Part shown: in pieces, positions 20,937 to 33,818 of the stretch
Numbering within the stretch: the stretch's first letter is position 1
Layout of the letters: the number at the start of each line of letters is the position of its first letter
Source: Gibbula magus
Taxonomy: Eukaryota > Mollusca > Gastropoda > Trochida > Trochidae
NCBI GenBank assembly: GCA_936450465.1
Contig: OW388293.1
Location: forward strand, 87,876,134-87,940,133
Length of the DNA stretch: 64,000 bases
Direction of reading: 5' to 3'
Notes under the pieces: generated by a model
What the model saw: only the letters and a program-made list of their open reading frames with translations
The model's database searches: none
What the model was told of the DNA's origin: nothing
Position numbers and translations under genes: made by a program

Positions 20937-21036
20937 GAGCCGTTCCACTAACCAATCTTAGCCCTAAGATCAATCTTAGCCAATGATAGTCTTTACGATT
21001 GATCTTAAGTGCTAAGATCAGTTAGTGGAACGGCCC
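20937..21036. mobile_element. second foldback micro-element in the transposase
   Basis: An imperfect palindrome with ends GAGCCGTTCCACTAAC and GTTAGTGGAACGGCCC, flanked by CCAGG at 20932-20936 and 21037-21041. Removing it restores the frame. Its core (ATCTTAGCCCTAAGAT) resembles that of the 20716-20821 insert, so the two may belong to related families. Confidence 0.82.
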
Positions 21037-21928
21037 CCAGGAGGCCCTACGCCACAGGACCCATTTTGACGCAACTTCACTGTCACCAACGTCTGATATG
21101 GACCCGAAAACACGCAAGATGGAATCAGAATCGCTGGAATAACGTTGTCTTTAGTGACGAGTCACGTTACACACTTAGGTTTGCTGATGGCAGGGTGCGA
21201 GTGTGGCGTAGAACACGAGAACGACATGCACAGTGTTGTGTTCGTGAGGTGGACATATTTGGCGGCGGCAGCGTCATGGTTTGGGGATCTTTCTGTTCCA
21301 ATGGTCGTTCCCGATTGTTTACTGCCACACAATACAGGGACCAAGTTTTGACACCGGTCCTGATACCGTTCATGCAACAACATGGTCCAGGGCTGAGTTT
21401 TCAACATGTTAATGCCAAGTGCTCCGCACACATCGATTTTGACGCGCAATTTCTTGCGTAACGCCGATATCAACGTCATGGAGTGACCATCTCGTTCACC
21501 AGACCTCAATCCTATAGAACACATCTGGGATGAATTGGGAAGACGATTGAGGCAGCAAATCAACCAACCCAAGGCTCTGCAAGCTCTTGGACAGGAACTG
21601 GTCAACCAATGGCGGCGACTTCCGGTGCGGGTCTTCAGGGAGGTCTGCGGTCGATGAGACGACGTTGTGTGGCTGTGGTGGCTGTATGAAACGGTCACAC
21701 GCGTTATTGGCTTCAGAATGTGCCATGATCTGATGATGTGAAGTTCGTTTTGTCGGGTCACGTGACAGCAAGCGGTATTACGCAATAAAGTGATCCAGAA
21801 ATCTACTCATGTCAATCTATAATTCTTCTCAAATGATTTCCCTATCCTTACATACCAGGTTTATAGCCATGCACCAAGTATTCAATTTGTGAGGTCAAAT
21901 TTGAACAGTGTCAGGTTTCTAGTTACGC

Positions 21929-22200
21929 TCAGTATATTTCATTATCATCAATAGTCACAGGATTTATTGTAGACCTAGTTTTCCTGAAATCTATGACCAT
22001 TTCTTTGGTCTTTTGTGCATTCAAAAATAAAAAGTTGGATTTGCACCATTCTACAAATTTTGAAATTTCTGTTCCGTAACTCAATTCAGATTCTCTAAAA
22101 AGGCCAACCAATGCAGCATCGTCGGCAAATTTTATTGTCAGACATTCTTTTGCTTTGGATATACAGTCATTTGTATACAATATACACAAAATTGGAGATA
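21929..22200 (-). pseudogene. LINE reverse transcriptase fragment
   Basis: Minus strand reads KFADDAALVGLF (the catalytic ADD box, here FADD) then EWCKSNFLFLNAQKTKEMVI and DFRKT, the thumb-side region of CR1/Rex-like reverse transcriptases. Only about 86 codons survive. It abuts the right end of the Tc1-type transposon. Confidence 0.75.
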
Positions 22201-22440
22201 TTTTGCATTACAATGAATTATGCACCGAAAGAAAACTTTCAGTGGTCTTTCTTTTTAAATGTCTTCCGAAGGCGTTCGGTGCTTTAGTTCTCGGTAATAC
22301 AGTCTAATTCGAATATAGTCAACTTATGGTTGGAATTTGCAGTGTCCTGAATACCGAACGAATCTTAAAACACAAATGTTGTCTTTAAAAATATTCATGT
22401 CCAGACCAGATATACAATGGATTCGTCTTCAGTATTTCAT

Positions 22441-22770
22441 CTATTGCAAATACACAGTGGTGTTGTGGTTAGCATGTCTGCCTCTCAAGCCAACGGCCCG
22501 AGTTCGAATCCCGGTGGAGACACCTAACATTTGTGACCTGGGTCTTATACTGGGTTGTGTCCTTGGACAAGGCACTTCTTCCACATTGCACTCTGTTAAC
22601 CCAGCTGTACAAATGGGTACCTGGACATGGGAATGTACTGACCTATACATTCGCGCGGAGCGCTTCATAAGCGGACCGAAAGTACGATTCCTTCAGGGTA
22701 ATAATTGTGTAGCGCCTTGAGCATGCATTGAGCATGGATATGTGCGCATTATAAATATACTATTAAAAAA
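22441..22770 (+). mobile_element. tRNA-derived SINE with LINE-like tail
   Basis: The head GTGGTGTTGTGGTTAGCATG with GAGTTCGAATCCCGG contains A-box- and B-box-like promoter elements of a tRNA. The 3' end GCGCCTTGAGCATGCATTGA, ATGGATATGTGCGCATTATA parallels the 3' end of the LINE at 23530-25690. I take it as a SINE mobilised by that LINE family. Confidence 0.8.
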
Positions 22771-23529
22771 ATACTATTGTCAATTAACTTAATTTTAGCT
22801 ATTAGTGTTAGTGGGCTTACATAATACGATGCGTATATGTACATATTGAGATTAGTTTTTATCGTCATTAAAGCTTCATCTTGTTTTTTGCGTTACGTGA
22901 AATGAAAAAGACATGCTGTATTTTTACAACTTTTAACAATAAAACACATATATTGATGGAACAAATGATTTATCGATAGACTAATCAACAACGTCCTGTA
23001 AAGCCGGAGCGTAATTTCCAAAACTCGCAACACTGACATATGGCTTTATACTTCTCATTGTTTTTACTTTTGAATGTAAGTGAACTTTTCTTTGAATAAT
23101 TGTAAAATTGCAATAAATATTACCCTCTGTAGTATGTTTAAACTGGGATTGTAATTTGATTATGTATTAATAATGCGTTTACAAGAATATATATAATCGA
23201 AATTAAAATAATAATAAACACTACCCCGATAGAGCTTCTCTATGAATAATATTGTTTAGAGGACAAACTATTTCATTCCAGTTAAAGTCGGTCATAAACA
23301 GCGCTAATATCCCTTGCACCGCGCGGTTATATGTGACTGAAAGTGACATCTATAACCTTTAAACAGAGGTAACAAGATAATATTTGCAATATCCTTTTAT
23401 TTAGAATATATTAAAGGTTAGATGTCATGTCACATGGTCACATTCGGATTCATTAAAATAAGATTTCAATTTGACTATTGCTCGATGTTAACTTTCTGAA
23501 ATCGGCCCATAAATTACTTACAATTTAAG
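22771..23529. other. AT-rich spacer, no gene seen
   Basis: Single-copy AT-rich sequence without motifs I can assign; its right part may include 5' remains of the adjacent LINE. Confidence 0.5.
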
Positions 23530-25690
23530 AATGTACGGATGAGACCAGATTCTTTCTGGTACAATGATCAAGTACGCAACGCGAAGCGAGAGTGCAGAGT
23601 GGCAGTACGCCAATGGCGCAAGTCTCGACTTGAGATACATCGACAGATTTATCGGTACAGACGACAGGAGCTTAGTAAAGTTGTTAGGAATGCAAAGGCT
23701 GATTACTGTAATAATAAAATATTGGAAATGAAAGGATGCTCGGACAAGTTTTACAAATTCGTAAATAAATGCCTGAATATGATTCTGATGAGGTTCTAGC
23801 TAATGACTTCGCGGAATATTTTGATAGCAAAATCAAGGATATTCAGGAAGATCTAAAAAAAACTCTTCAAGTATGTCAAAACAATCAGAGATTCCTGGTG
23901 CATCATCAACTCGCCATGAATTGCCCATTTTTTAACCTTTCTCCCAACAAGAAATTGAGAAGATGATAAGAGCATCAAAGAAAACAACTTGTTCGCTGGA
24001 TCCTATTCCCACTTCTATGTTGATGGATTATTTAGATTTACTTCTTCCTTTCATAACGAATCTGGTGAATTCAAGTATATCAAGTGGAGTTTTTCCAGAT
24101 TCTCTTAAATCCGCTATTGTGAAGCCTCTTTTAAAGAAAAGTGACTTGGATCCTAACAATCTGAGAAACTATAGGCCTGTATCAAATGTGTCATTTATAT
24201 CGAAAATCATTGAAAAGGCAGTGAATTTAAGACTTAAGGATCATCTTCAAAAATATGGGCTTATGGATGATTTCCAATCTGCCTATCGTGATTACCACAG
24301 TACAGAAACGGCTTTGCTACGAGTCATGGACGAACTAAGAAGTCGAGTGGATTCAGGGAATATTGCTGCATTAAACCTCTTAGATCTGTCGGCAGCTTTT
24401 GACACTGTGGATCACAAGCTTCTACTCTCGAAACTTCAACTCGAGATGGGTGTAACAAATGTTGCGCTCTCCTGGATTGAATCGTATCTGAGAAACAGAT
24501 CACAAACTGTGGTTATACATCAAGCAGAGTCTAAACGCTTTTCACTTGCGTGTGGAGTACCTCAAGGATCTGTGCTGGGTCTAGTGCTGTTTGTACTCTA
24601 TACTAATAGTCTTGCTAGAGTGATAGAGGATCATAAAATGGATCATCAGTCTTATGCTGATGATATGCAACTGATTGACAGTTTCAAGCCAGAAAATGCA
24701 CAGGAGGCTCTGCAACGTACTACTGATTGCACAACTGATATAAAGTCATGGATGTCATCAAATATGCTGAAGCTAAATGATGAGAAAACAGAGGCATTGT
24801 TGGTAGGAACTAAACATAATTTGCGTGATATTCAAGCTACCTCTGTTGAAATCGGAACTGCTGAAATCCCTTTTGCTGACCATGCAAGAAATCTTGGAGT
24901 CATCATTGATTCTCAACTTTCAATGGAAAACTCTGTAAAACTTGCTATTATCATCTCCGTTGCATCAGACAAATACGTCATCTTATAACCAGAGATGCCG
25001 CCAAAATACTTGTGCAAATGCTTGTTCATTCAAGACTTGACTATAGTAATAGCTTACTGATAGGAATCAGTAAACGTCAGTTGTACAAGCTCCAGAAAGT
25101 TCAGAACACAGCGGCAAGAATTGTGACCAGAACACCAAAAGCATGTCACATAACGCGCGCGCCTGTGCTTAAGCGTCTACACTGGCTTCCCATTGAAGCG
25201 AGAATCAAATTTAAAGTTCTATGTATCACTTACAAATGTCAACATAATATGGCTCCAGCATATCTCTTAAATTCTTTGGAGGACTATACCCCTGCAAAAG
25301 AACTTCGATCCAAGAATTTGAAGCTTCTCCAGATGCAAAAGTATAAAAACACCAGTTATGGACTAAACTCTTTCAGCTGTACTGCTCCAAGACTTTGGAA
25401 CCAACTTCCTTATGTCATCAAGATGTCATCCTCACTGACTGTATTTAAATCACAGCTCAAAACTCATCTAATTTCTAGCTATTATTCATAGATTCTATTT
25501 TCATATTATTTTACCCATAGACTCTAATGATAAATATCCTTAATCAATGCTAACAGTATTACATTTAGGCTTTATTCCATAGTATTTCATCTCATCACCT
25601 TAAATGTTCTTATTTTCAATGCGCTTTGAGCATGCACCTTGTGTATGGATATAGCGCTTTATAAGAGCCCATTATTATTATTATTATATA
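23530..25690 (+). mobile_element. 5'-truncated CR1/L2-type LINE
   Basis: Contains a frame-shifted ORF2 and a 3' end GCGCTTTGAGCATGCACCTT, ATGGATATAGCGCTTTATAA followed by (ATT)n. Terminal (ATT)n and a GCGC-stem tail are typical of CR1/L2-like elements. The 5' border is uncertain; no target duplication was identified. Confidence 0.85.
23539..25491 (+). pseudogene. CR1/L2-type ORF2 remnant (reverse transcriptase and C-terminal region)
   Basis: Reading shifts frame at least three times. 23539-23799 gives the linker (WYNDQVRNAKRECRVAVRQW, NAKADYCNNKI); 23769-23966 the next part; 23963-24988 the reverse transcriptase (ALNLLDLSAAFDTVDHKLLL, GVPQGSVLGLVLF, QSYADDMQLI); after another shift near 24950 the tail reads RDAAKILVQMLVHSRLDYSN, LHWLPIEARIKFKVLC and APRLWNQLP to a stop at 25491. 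GVPQGSVLG and the LHWLP segment place it with CR1/L2. Usual family ORF2 is about 900-1000 residues; endonuclease is missing. Confidence 0.88.
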
Positions 25691-26939
25691 CATGTACGGC
25701 GTTTTTAAAAACCGCCAAATTTAGCCCCGGTGACCAGAATATCCCGTGACGTCACAAGAGGAATCTTATTATATAGCCGGTAGTCATAATTCAACGTGAT
25801 CGTTCATTTCACAAACAAATCTTTAATAAAACAATTTCGATTTTCCCTATATCGAATATTTAGATATTCAACTAAGTAATTCCACAGATGACAATTGCAT
25901 GATTATTGCATAAACATGTTTTTTCGCGATGTAACCCCTCATAAATTCACCTAGCGGTAGTGATAATCATCATTAATTAATTAATGAGAGGCTCGGCGGA
26001 CCCGCTAGACAGCATGTCTAGCGGGTCCCGTCTGTGGCTAAATCACAGTCACGCCTCAAGGATTGACTTCAAAGCGCATCGCCGCGCTGATTGCGGGATT
26101 GTTAAAATGGGTAAATTAAAATCGTCTTAATTAATAATCAATTGCAAGTGTATATTGTCTCGATTTTATGCTCAATTGATTCCGATGTATAATGAGCGTA
26201 GAGGTAATAATCTGTCATTCTTGAGAAACATGCATTACACGTGAACTTTGAAAAATCTTCATAGGCCTACCCTGATTTATCTTCGTTGAATGTTCGGAAA
26301 TATACAATTAATTTCGTTGCTCATCTCACGATTTGCTAGAAACAGGTAGATTATATAGTAGATTAAAAAGAGGATATAATCTGTAAAATTTGAATTCAAT
26401 TAAAGATAAGAATTGACTGAATGAATGACTGTACATACCGTTCCATGCCGTAAGCTCCCGTTAGATCATTGAGATATAGGCTACTTATCTCATCGTATTT
26501 CATTAGAACAAACTAATTTCACCGTTTCTTAAAATAGTATATAGCCTATATTTATAATATAATAAATCGGATAAAATTATGTTATTGTCTCTTGTTGGAA
26601 TCTCTTGAGGATAAATAAACTTGCCTTCTAGGTCTAGGCCCACTATGATGGAATCATGATTCATATCGACGACGATAGGCTCAAATAAAATAATTGAAAT
26701 GAATATAAAATATTCAAGGGCCTTGTTAGCTTGTGAATTCTAACCATGAATCGCTCTCCATATATGGACCAATTATTCATTCTGCGTCAATGTACACTAT
26801 CAGCGGCACTTCAAAGGATCTGTACTAAAAGTCGTCTCGCATTATAAATACTGAAGCCGCCTGGACAAAAACAACTGCAACGTTGGCGCAGCAGGCAGAA
26901 AAAGCATGTTCTTTACAATATAGGCCTAATCTAAATTCA
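25691..26939. other. AT-rich spacer with one strong hairpin
   Basis: No gene seen. GGACCCGCTAGACA at 25998-26011 and its perfect complement at 26015-26028 form a 14-bp stem with a 3-nt loop, noticeably GC-rich compared with its surroundings. Confidence 0.55.
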
Positions 26940-26941
26940 TT

Positions 26942-27960
26942 ATGTGGCGGTCTTCCCTTTTTTTTTTTTTTACAGTAGTTCTACTTTTTGACAGCATTGT
27001 GTTACCTATATTAACTTATGGATCGGAGATCTGGGGATATCAGAGAAGTACTGAAACGATTCAAACAAAATACTTCAAGAGGATTTTAAAACTATCAAAT
27101 TCAGCCTGTAACGACGCTGTTCTTGGAGACCGTGGACGACATAATACAACGCAAGTAATGAAGTGTATCACATATTGGAGCAAGTTAATTATCATGGACA
27201 ACAGAAGATTACCAAAACAGACTTATCAAATATATAGCCTAATCTTGATCTTTCGGAACGAACTTCTTGGGTATCATATTTAAAGGACATTTTATATAAA
27301 TTGGGATTTGGAATCGTATGGATTACGCATAATTTTGGAAGCCGTGACTATTTCTTATTCGAAGTTAAACAACGTATCAAGGATATTGACATGCAGCAAT
27401 ATGGCGCTCAAATATTTCTGAAAATTCTCGACTAAGTTCATACCTAATCTTCAAATCATTACTACATGTAGATTGCTATCTCCTTCTCAATATTCAAGAG
27501 CAAGTGTATCGGCAAGCTGTACTTAAGTCGTTTTAGATGTGGTAATCATAATTTAATGGTAGACGTAGGACGTAACTGATATCGAATGTAGTATTGTACT
27601 CATTGTTTATGTCATGGGTTAGATTATATCGAAAATGAATTTCATTTTCTATTGATATTATTGATCGCATTTACTGATTTACATAAAAAAAGTATATCAA
27701 TTGTAAATATATTGTAAATCCATCACAGGAATCTATTAAATTAATGAATTACAATTGGCAATCAACTTTTTTTAATCTTGGAAAATACATATATTTTGCC
27801 TTTAAACTTTATGAGGCTACGTTACATAAATCAACACTAACAGTAGTGAAATGTTGTATTTTATGTAAATATACGTTTTACATATTTATTTAGGATTGGG
27901 GCAAGTGTTTATGTTATACTCTTGTAAAACAAATATACAGAATATAAACTTTCATTCATG
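26942..27960 (+). pseudogene. LINE 3' remnant, C-terminal region of ORF2
   Basis: Reads LFDSIVLPILTYGSEIWGYQ, KYFKRILKLSNSACNDAVLG and CITYWSKLIIMDNRRLPKQT, the post-reverse-transcriptase region of invertebrate LINEs. Downstream, in broken frames, KFRCGNHNLMVDVGR-like and YIENEFHFLL segments mark the Cys/His tail region. Several stops and shifts; old and inactive. Confidence 0.75.
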
Positions 27961-30900
27961 TCCGATCGACCAGGGACCTTATATAGATATAAGGTCCCTG
28001 TATCGACCGACGTGAAGGTTTTACAATTTATTTTGAACCGCATATTTCAAGTGAAGTATTTAACAATTTTGTCGATGAACGTAAGTGTTGATTTAAAATA
28101 TCCTGTGACTAAATCTTAATTGACGCAGAAGATAAAAGTGCTGACAATCCATTTTAAATGAAGTTTACAAGACAAATGCAAAACGAGATACAGCCAGCTT
28201 TCCCACTAGCGGTATGCAAAGTACTCACCACTAGGCGGCAGCACTATAAGTCGCCATTTTGACGGGTTGTTGACATTGACCACCGGTTGATTCGATATCC
28301 GATTAACAGTGTTATTAATGATATACATTGATTGCGAGAAATGGTATGTATTTCATATTTATAATATTCATGTTATGTGTATTTAATCCTTTCACCAGTC
28401 ATGATGTAGCGACAGGCACCAAGATTAAAATTTTTGGACTAAAATTCTAAAAAACATTTTATATGTATACTTTCAAGCTTCAATAACAGTAAAATAGCTT
28501 TGGTACAGGCTAAACATTTCTTTGAGCCCGAATAATGAAGTGTGTTTCATTGCTATATGTCAGGTATTGCAGACCCCATTTTTCAGGAGCAACCAAAACA
28601 TGTCACCTCTGAATAACACAAATACTTTTGAGTTCCTTCCTTAAACTAAAAGACCACAATTGTAATTACCACTGCTGAAGTTATTTTACTGGAATCCTTC
28701 CATTTTAATTTTAACTTTGAATGACCCTACCATCATACTTTCTCACACAATGTCATAATTTTGTATCAAATGATAATAGGTAAGTAATGAAATGACTTTG
28801 GTATACTTAATCATTTCAAAATGTGGAAAATGCAATAAGGACATTATTAAGAACTCAAAAGCTACTTTAAACAACAATTAAGTGTAGCCAAAGGGTGTTT
28901 GAAAGTATCAGTGCTGTAAATATTTATGCCACAATTGATGGCATATTACTTTTCTAAACATATGACTTTAGAAAAGAAGAATTTGAGTAAAATGTTCATA
29001 TTACAGTGAGAATCACTACATAAAATGAAGAAATATGTTTATTTTTTGCTTTGTTATTTTTTCAACTGTTCTAATAAACATGGCTTTGAAGTCATGCACT
29101 CAGGATAATAACCCGGGCAGTCGATTTAGTCAATTATTATTTCACCACATCCCTTCAGCGCTTCCGTAAAATATAGGTTTACTTTCATCACAACATTTTT
29201 ACTGAACTTACTTATTTCATTGACACTAGACTAAGCAAAAGGATTACTGCTTACAGAAAAGAAATTCTGAAAATAATCCAAAATTTGATGAGCTTTTTGC
29301 AGTATTAAAAGACAAAAGCAAAAATAGGGGTAAATAGGAAAAGATCAACAAACTACAATAAAACAAAAATATTTAATTACATATTATTCAAGTAAATAAA
29401 ATAGTACCGACAAACAACAATGAAATTTGGTGAGGAAAATTTTAAGGGACAAATTGGGCAAAATAATTAGAAAAAATATCAGAGAAAAACAATCACATAT
29501 AATAATTAACAAATCTGTTTATATCAATAACAAATAAGGACAAAATTAATTCGCAATATTAATTATCAAATTACAGAGAAAAAAAAGTTAGAAATGATTA
29601 AATTCCTAACTGAATTTGAAAAGGATATCAATATCACATCAGTAAGACATGAGGGAAGTGTCAAACTTCATCAAAACATAAGTAGAAACGGGAAGTATCA
29701 ACTGTCGAGAGTATTGTGTCTGTACACCAAGACAGAGTTAGGTCCTTTGTATCAGTACTGTACGCTCAGTGACAAACAATTAAATTTTAGATACTTAACG
29801 GTGCATAACAATTGTGATTCACATATATTAATTTTGAGTATTGACTAGGCAATAAAAAAACATGGCATATATTCCTGAACCAGCAAGGTATGGTGGAGAA
29901 ATTACTTAATCATCTTTTTAGAACAAAGTTTTGCGGTCTTGGAGCATGCTAAAATCGCGGGAAAAGAGGAAATCACATGCCTCAGTCAATAACCAATCCA
30001 CTGCCATTCTAAATTTAGCTCATTTCGTCATTCTGGAACAACACTGGCACGGAACTCAAACCCACTATAAACAGTACATGGAAATCTCCAACTTGCAAAT
30101 GGTGACAAGAGTTAATCGCCCTTTGGTGCCTGTTGCTACATGATGTTATTGAATTAATTTGAATAACTCATTAACTCTTACTCATCAAAAAAGTAATGAA
30201 ACTTTCATTGTTTCTTCAATTTCAATTCAGTTGGCGACTGTGTATTACCGAAGACTAGTATTGAGTTTTGGTTATTTTGAGAAAATATCATTTCACATGA
30301 AATTTAAGCTAACTATATTACTTAATATTGAACATATATGAACATATCAACTGCATTGATTAACAATAATAATAGATATATTTAAAAAATATCTCAAAAT
30401 CAGATTATTGACAGCCATGAAGGGGAAAGACACACACTCTCTCTCTCAAAATTCAACCAAGTAACATAAACAGTATAAATCCAAACATTATATAATCGAC
30501 AATTTATCTTACATGCCATAGTTTTTAACATACTGGTATACTGCATTACTGGTGTAATTTAAAATGAGGGTTCTATCGGGGTATTTTTTGTGGAAACGAA
30601 AATCGAGAGGATCGATATCCCTGTTTACACACATATATTATTAATACGTGATTAAAATTATTAATCGTGATTAAAACACAGTCAAATTGAAAAATACTGA
30701 TCAAGGTGATATTTTAAATTTTGATGACTTTATATTTCACAACTTGATACACACAAGCACACATTTGTTGAAAAATAAAAACAATTAGAACTGAAGCCAT
30801 CCATCGCCGTGCGAGCGTGGAAAACTTCGCTTAGCATAACAGCAAATTGTTTATTAGTTTTATGACATGTCATGTGTCACTAAGTGAATACTCTATATAT

Positions 30901-33542
30901 GTCTTTAGTGATTAAAATTTGTAAAATTAATACAATATAGCGTGTTTTCATTTCACGCAATTAAAAAAATCCAATATTGCGACAGAACTAGGGCTGTAAC
31001 GATTCTTCGATACCTACGATACAATCGTAGCTTGGGAAATCGTGATTATTGTATTGTGAGCTTCCAGTATCGTGATACACTAAAAATAGATTTCACTTAC
31101 TTGAAAATGAAAAGAATAACTAAGTGAACACTATAAAACCAGCTAGTGTTGTGCAGTAACAGTAACTACAGTAAGCATGAAGCAATCCCGATTCATAAAT
31201 AACGTTTTTAGAGAAAAAAAACTGTTTTAATCTTCCATTTTCGATCATCTCATAACACAAAATTTCCACCATCTTAAAAATATTACAAAATATGCATTAA
31301 GTTATACTTTAAACAATGTAGACAGAACCATCCCTTTAAAAAAAGCATGTACAGTACGTCAGGGTATTCCTAATCACTAACGAAAGAGCGACTGCTTGCG
31401 CGTACACAGAGACACTTTAAGAAAATCTAAAGACAATATCAGTAGGAGCTATCTTTCATCTAACTCATATCAAAATAAGATATCCAGGCGATCATGATTT
31501 AATAGTAAAACTGATTAAAACTCTCCGCTGTTGCCGCAGTTTGGTATTATTTCAGGGTATTCCGGATCACGTGACAACATGAAGTCGCGTTTGGCTATAA
31601 TGCCTGTTAGGACAAAAAAGGGGGAATTGTCAAACAGAAACACTAGTTTAACTGTACACATGCGTCACAAATAATAGTTATGTATATATTACGAAATAAC
31701 AACCATTGCAATTCAATAATAACATTTACTGCTGTGTAGACCTAAATAATGTTCTTGGACAGCAAACACATTATTATTTGTAGATATTTGAAAATTCTTA
31801 ACTATTAACATTGTTAATGTATTTCGTCAATTCAACAGTTATTAATTTTTTCGGGCTGTTGGAAGTTATAATAACAGTCACTAAATTATTGTGATCCAGA
31901 ACTACCTGAACTACGTTGACCAATAAATTGTTTATTTTTGAAAATAATTGGCAGATATAAAAATCATTTGCATTATAATTTACAGGTGAAATATTAACTT
32001 AAGGTAACCACTCAATCGAAAGAAATTTTAAATTTTAGCTAGTTTTATTGTTTCTTAAAATCAGCCGTCTTGAATGAGTGACTCTCAAACGACAGCTGCC
32101 CATAATGATAGGTACTTGTTACAGGTCGTGAAAGTAAACTTCCGGCTTCCATCGATATTTCCAAAAAGACTACACTGAAAACAAACACAAAACTCACCTC
32201 TGCCATTGACAAGCGGACGCTTACGCTCTCACAGGCAGTTTTAGGCTAACACGTTCACACAGGGTGCACATATAAGCCATCTTCGTTGCAGCAAACCTGC
32301 GGATGGGGAATACTTTGCTACATCATAATCAGCAAATTATTTATTAGTTTTTTGACACATTATGTGTTGCTATGTGAATTTTCTATCAGTGTACATATCT
32401 TCTATTATTAAAAAGTTGTAAATTTAGTAACAATATGGCATGTTTTCATTTCACGTAATGCACAGAAAAACCAAGATGGCAGATTTTGCCGACATGACAG
32501 TCCCTTTAACTTTATCCTATATGTTTATTGATGGCATGGTCTTCTTTTTTTCTTGCTTAAAGTGTCACATTTATTGTGTTTTGTGATATTCTATTGAGCT
32601 TAAATAAGTGCCAAAATACCTTGTGTGTTGATTTCAGTTTTAATAATTGGACTCACCTTGCAAATTTGTGCAGAATATGAAACTGCATTTTCATCTTCTT
32701 CTCAAGAACAACAGACCCTAGAGACTTGAAATTTCATGTTCGGACTCCTTGGCCAATTGGGATTCTAAATTGTAGATTTTGTGATCCTGCGACCTCAAAT
32801 ACAGCTCACAGAGGTAATGACCTGAAAAGGTATTTTCATTTTGAGATTTTATGTGCTCTTCAAAGGGAGGTAATTTCAAGGAAACTACAGTGATGAATTA
32901 AATCTTCAAGTGTGTCTTTATTTGTAGGGGATTGTATCTCTGGCCTCAAAGATAGGTCAGAGGGGTAAGAACCTTCAGACCTTTTCTATCTTCTCCATTT
33001 AAAGTGCTTCCTATTTGTTGTACCTCTCACCAAGAAGCTGTCATTTTGAATTAGTTAATTATGTAAAGCCTGATGAGCTACAGAGCCAGTAGCTCCATTT
33101 TTTTGGTATATTGTGCATTACTTTCAAATATTTTCAAAAGGGAAACTGTTCTACCATCTCTCAGAGAAACTAACCCTTAAAGATTGCCGATTAAGGGATT
33201 CAAGGGTTCTTAAAATATCTGTAGAAAGTCCAGAGAGATCACAGGATTGAAGAAGAGAGTTAAATGCAAATCAAAGGGCAAAGTAGATAATACGAATGGA
33301 ACATGTTCAATGTGCAGCCAATAAAATGCAGCCTATCCTTTCTGTTTTTTGAAATTAGATACTTAATGGAACTTTGTTAAAGCTCTCTTCTTTAGTTATG
33401 GTAACATTAAAGTCACGATTTTCAAAGTACTTTTGCTTAAGTATTGACGTCTGATACAATCATAAGTGGTTGTTATCAAGCTGCAGGTTTTCAGGAAGCA
33501 ACAGCGTGGGGGGTAAAGAAACTCTGGTCTGAGGGTCCGACG
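27961..33542. other. 5.6-kb AT-rich region without a recognised gene
   Basis: No exon with family similarity was found. Contents: a 14-bp perfect hairpin (27971-28000), a hAT-like terminal sequence (TAGGGCTGTAACGATTCTTC at about 30989), and a diverged pair of ~200-bp repeats (30780-30985 and 32290-32500). Open frames of 60-84 codons are unsupported. The stretch near 28225-28345 (GTCGCCATTTTGACGGG, then a donor-like GAGAAATGGTATGT) could be a leader exon of the downstream gene, but this is a guess. Confidence 0.5.
30780..32500 (+). repeat. diverged direct-repeat pair (30780-30985 and 32290-32500)
   Basis: Both copies read AGCAAATT.TTTATTAGTTTT, then GACA...TGTGT, GTGAAT..TCTAT, and end in CATGTTTTCATTTCACG. 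They differ by many substitutions and indels, so the duplication is old. The second continues into GACAGTCCCTTTAAC. Confidence 0.6.
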
Positions 33543-33543
33543 G

Positions 33544-33818
33544 CATATGTAATGTTATACATCTACTTATTACAGGAATCCACTAGCTGATCCAGGCCCT
33601 CTCTGTACAATACATATGTAATGTTATACATCTACTTATTACAGGAATCCACTAGCTGATCCAGGCCCTCTCTGTACAATACATATGTAATGTTATACAT
33701 CTACTTATTACACGAATCCACTAGCTGATCCAGGCCCTCTCTGTACAATACATATGTAATGTTATACATCTACTTATTACACGAATGCACTAGCTGATCC
33801 AGGCCCTCTCTGTACAAT
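33544..33818. repeat. 69-bp tandem repeat, 4 copies
   Basis: The unit begins CATATGTAATGTTATACATC and includes CACTAGCTGATCCAGGCCCT; only single-base differences (ACAGGAATCC or ACACGAATCC) separate the copies. Confidence 0.95.

Larger units (their letters stand above)
20506..21660 (+). pseudogene. Tc1-like transposase, disrupted
   Basis: The N terminus has the paired-type helix-turn-helix (TERERAMGRLHAGQSVAEVA, CSRQTIHELRTRVQ) and the GRPR linker (RPGRPRVTSRRED). The frame breaks at a 106-bp foldback insert (20716-20821), resumes as LRHLRNRFETAASTIRHLF, breaks again at a 100-bp insert (20937-21036), then reads WNNVVFSDESRYTLRFADG with the first catalytic Asp and GGGSVMVWGSF. The second catalytic Asp, normally in a QDNAR-type motif, is replaced: the sequence reads QHVNAKC. 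A stop (TGA at about 21483) and a one-base shift precede SPDLNPIEHIWDELGRRLRQ, which keeps the final Glu. It cannot make active enzyme. Confidence 0.9.
20218..21932 (+). mobile_element. Tc1-type transposon, 1715 bp, with perfect TIRs and TA duplication
   Basis: CTGAGCGTAACTAGAAACCT at 20218 and its exact complement ending at 21932 give inverted repeats of at least 27 bp, flanked by TA at 20216-20217 and 21933-21934. It encodes a Tc1-like transposase broken by two foldback insertions, a stop and a frameshift. Perfect TIRs despite the dead transposase suggest either recent mobilisation in trans or a young insertion. Confidence 0.93.

Noticed and set aside
28225..28345. Promoter and leader exon for the unknown gene
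   Set aside because: Only a donor-like GGTATGT and a CCATTTT motif support it; too weak to list as a feature.
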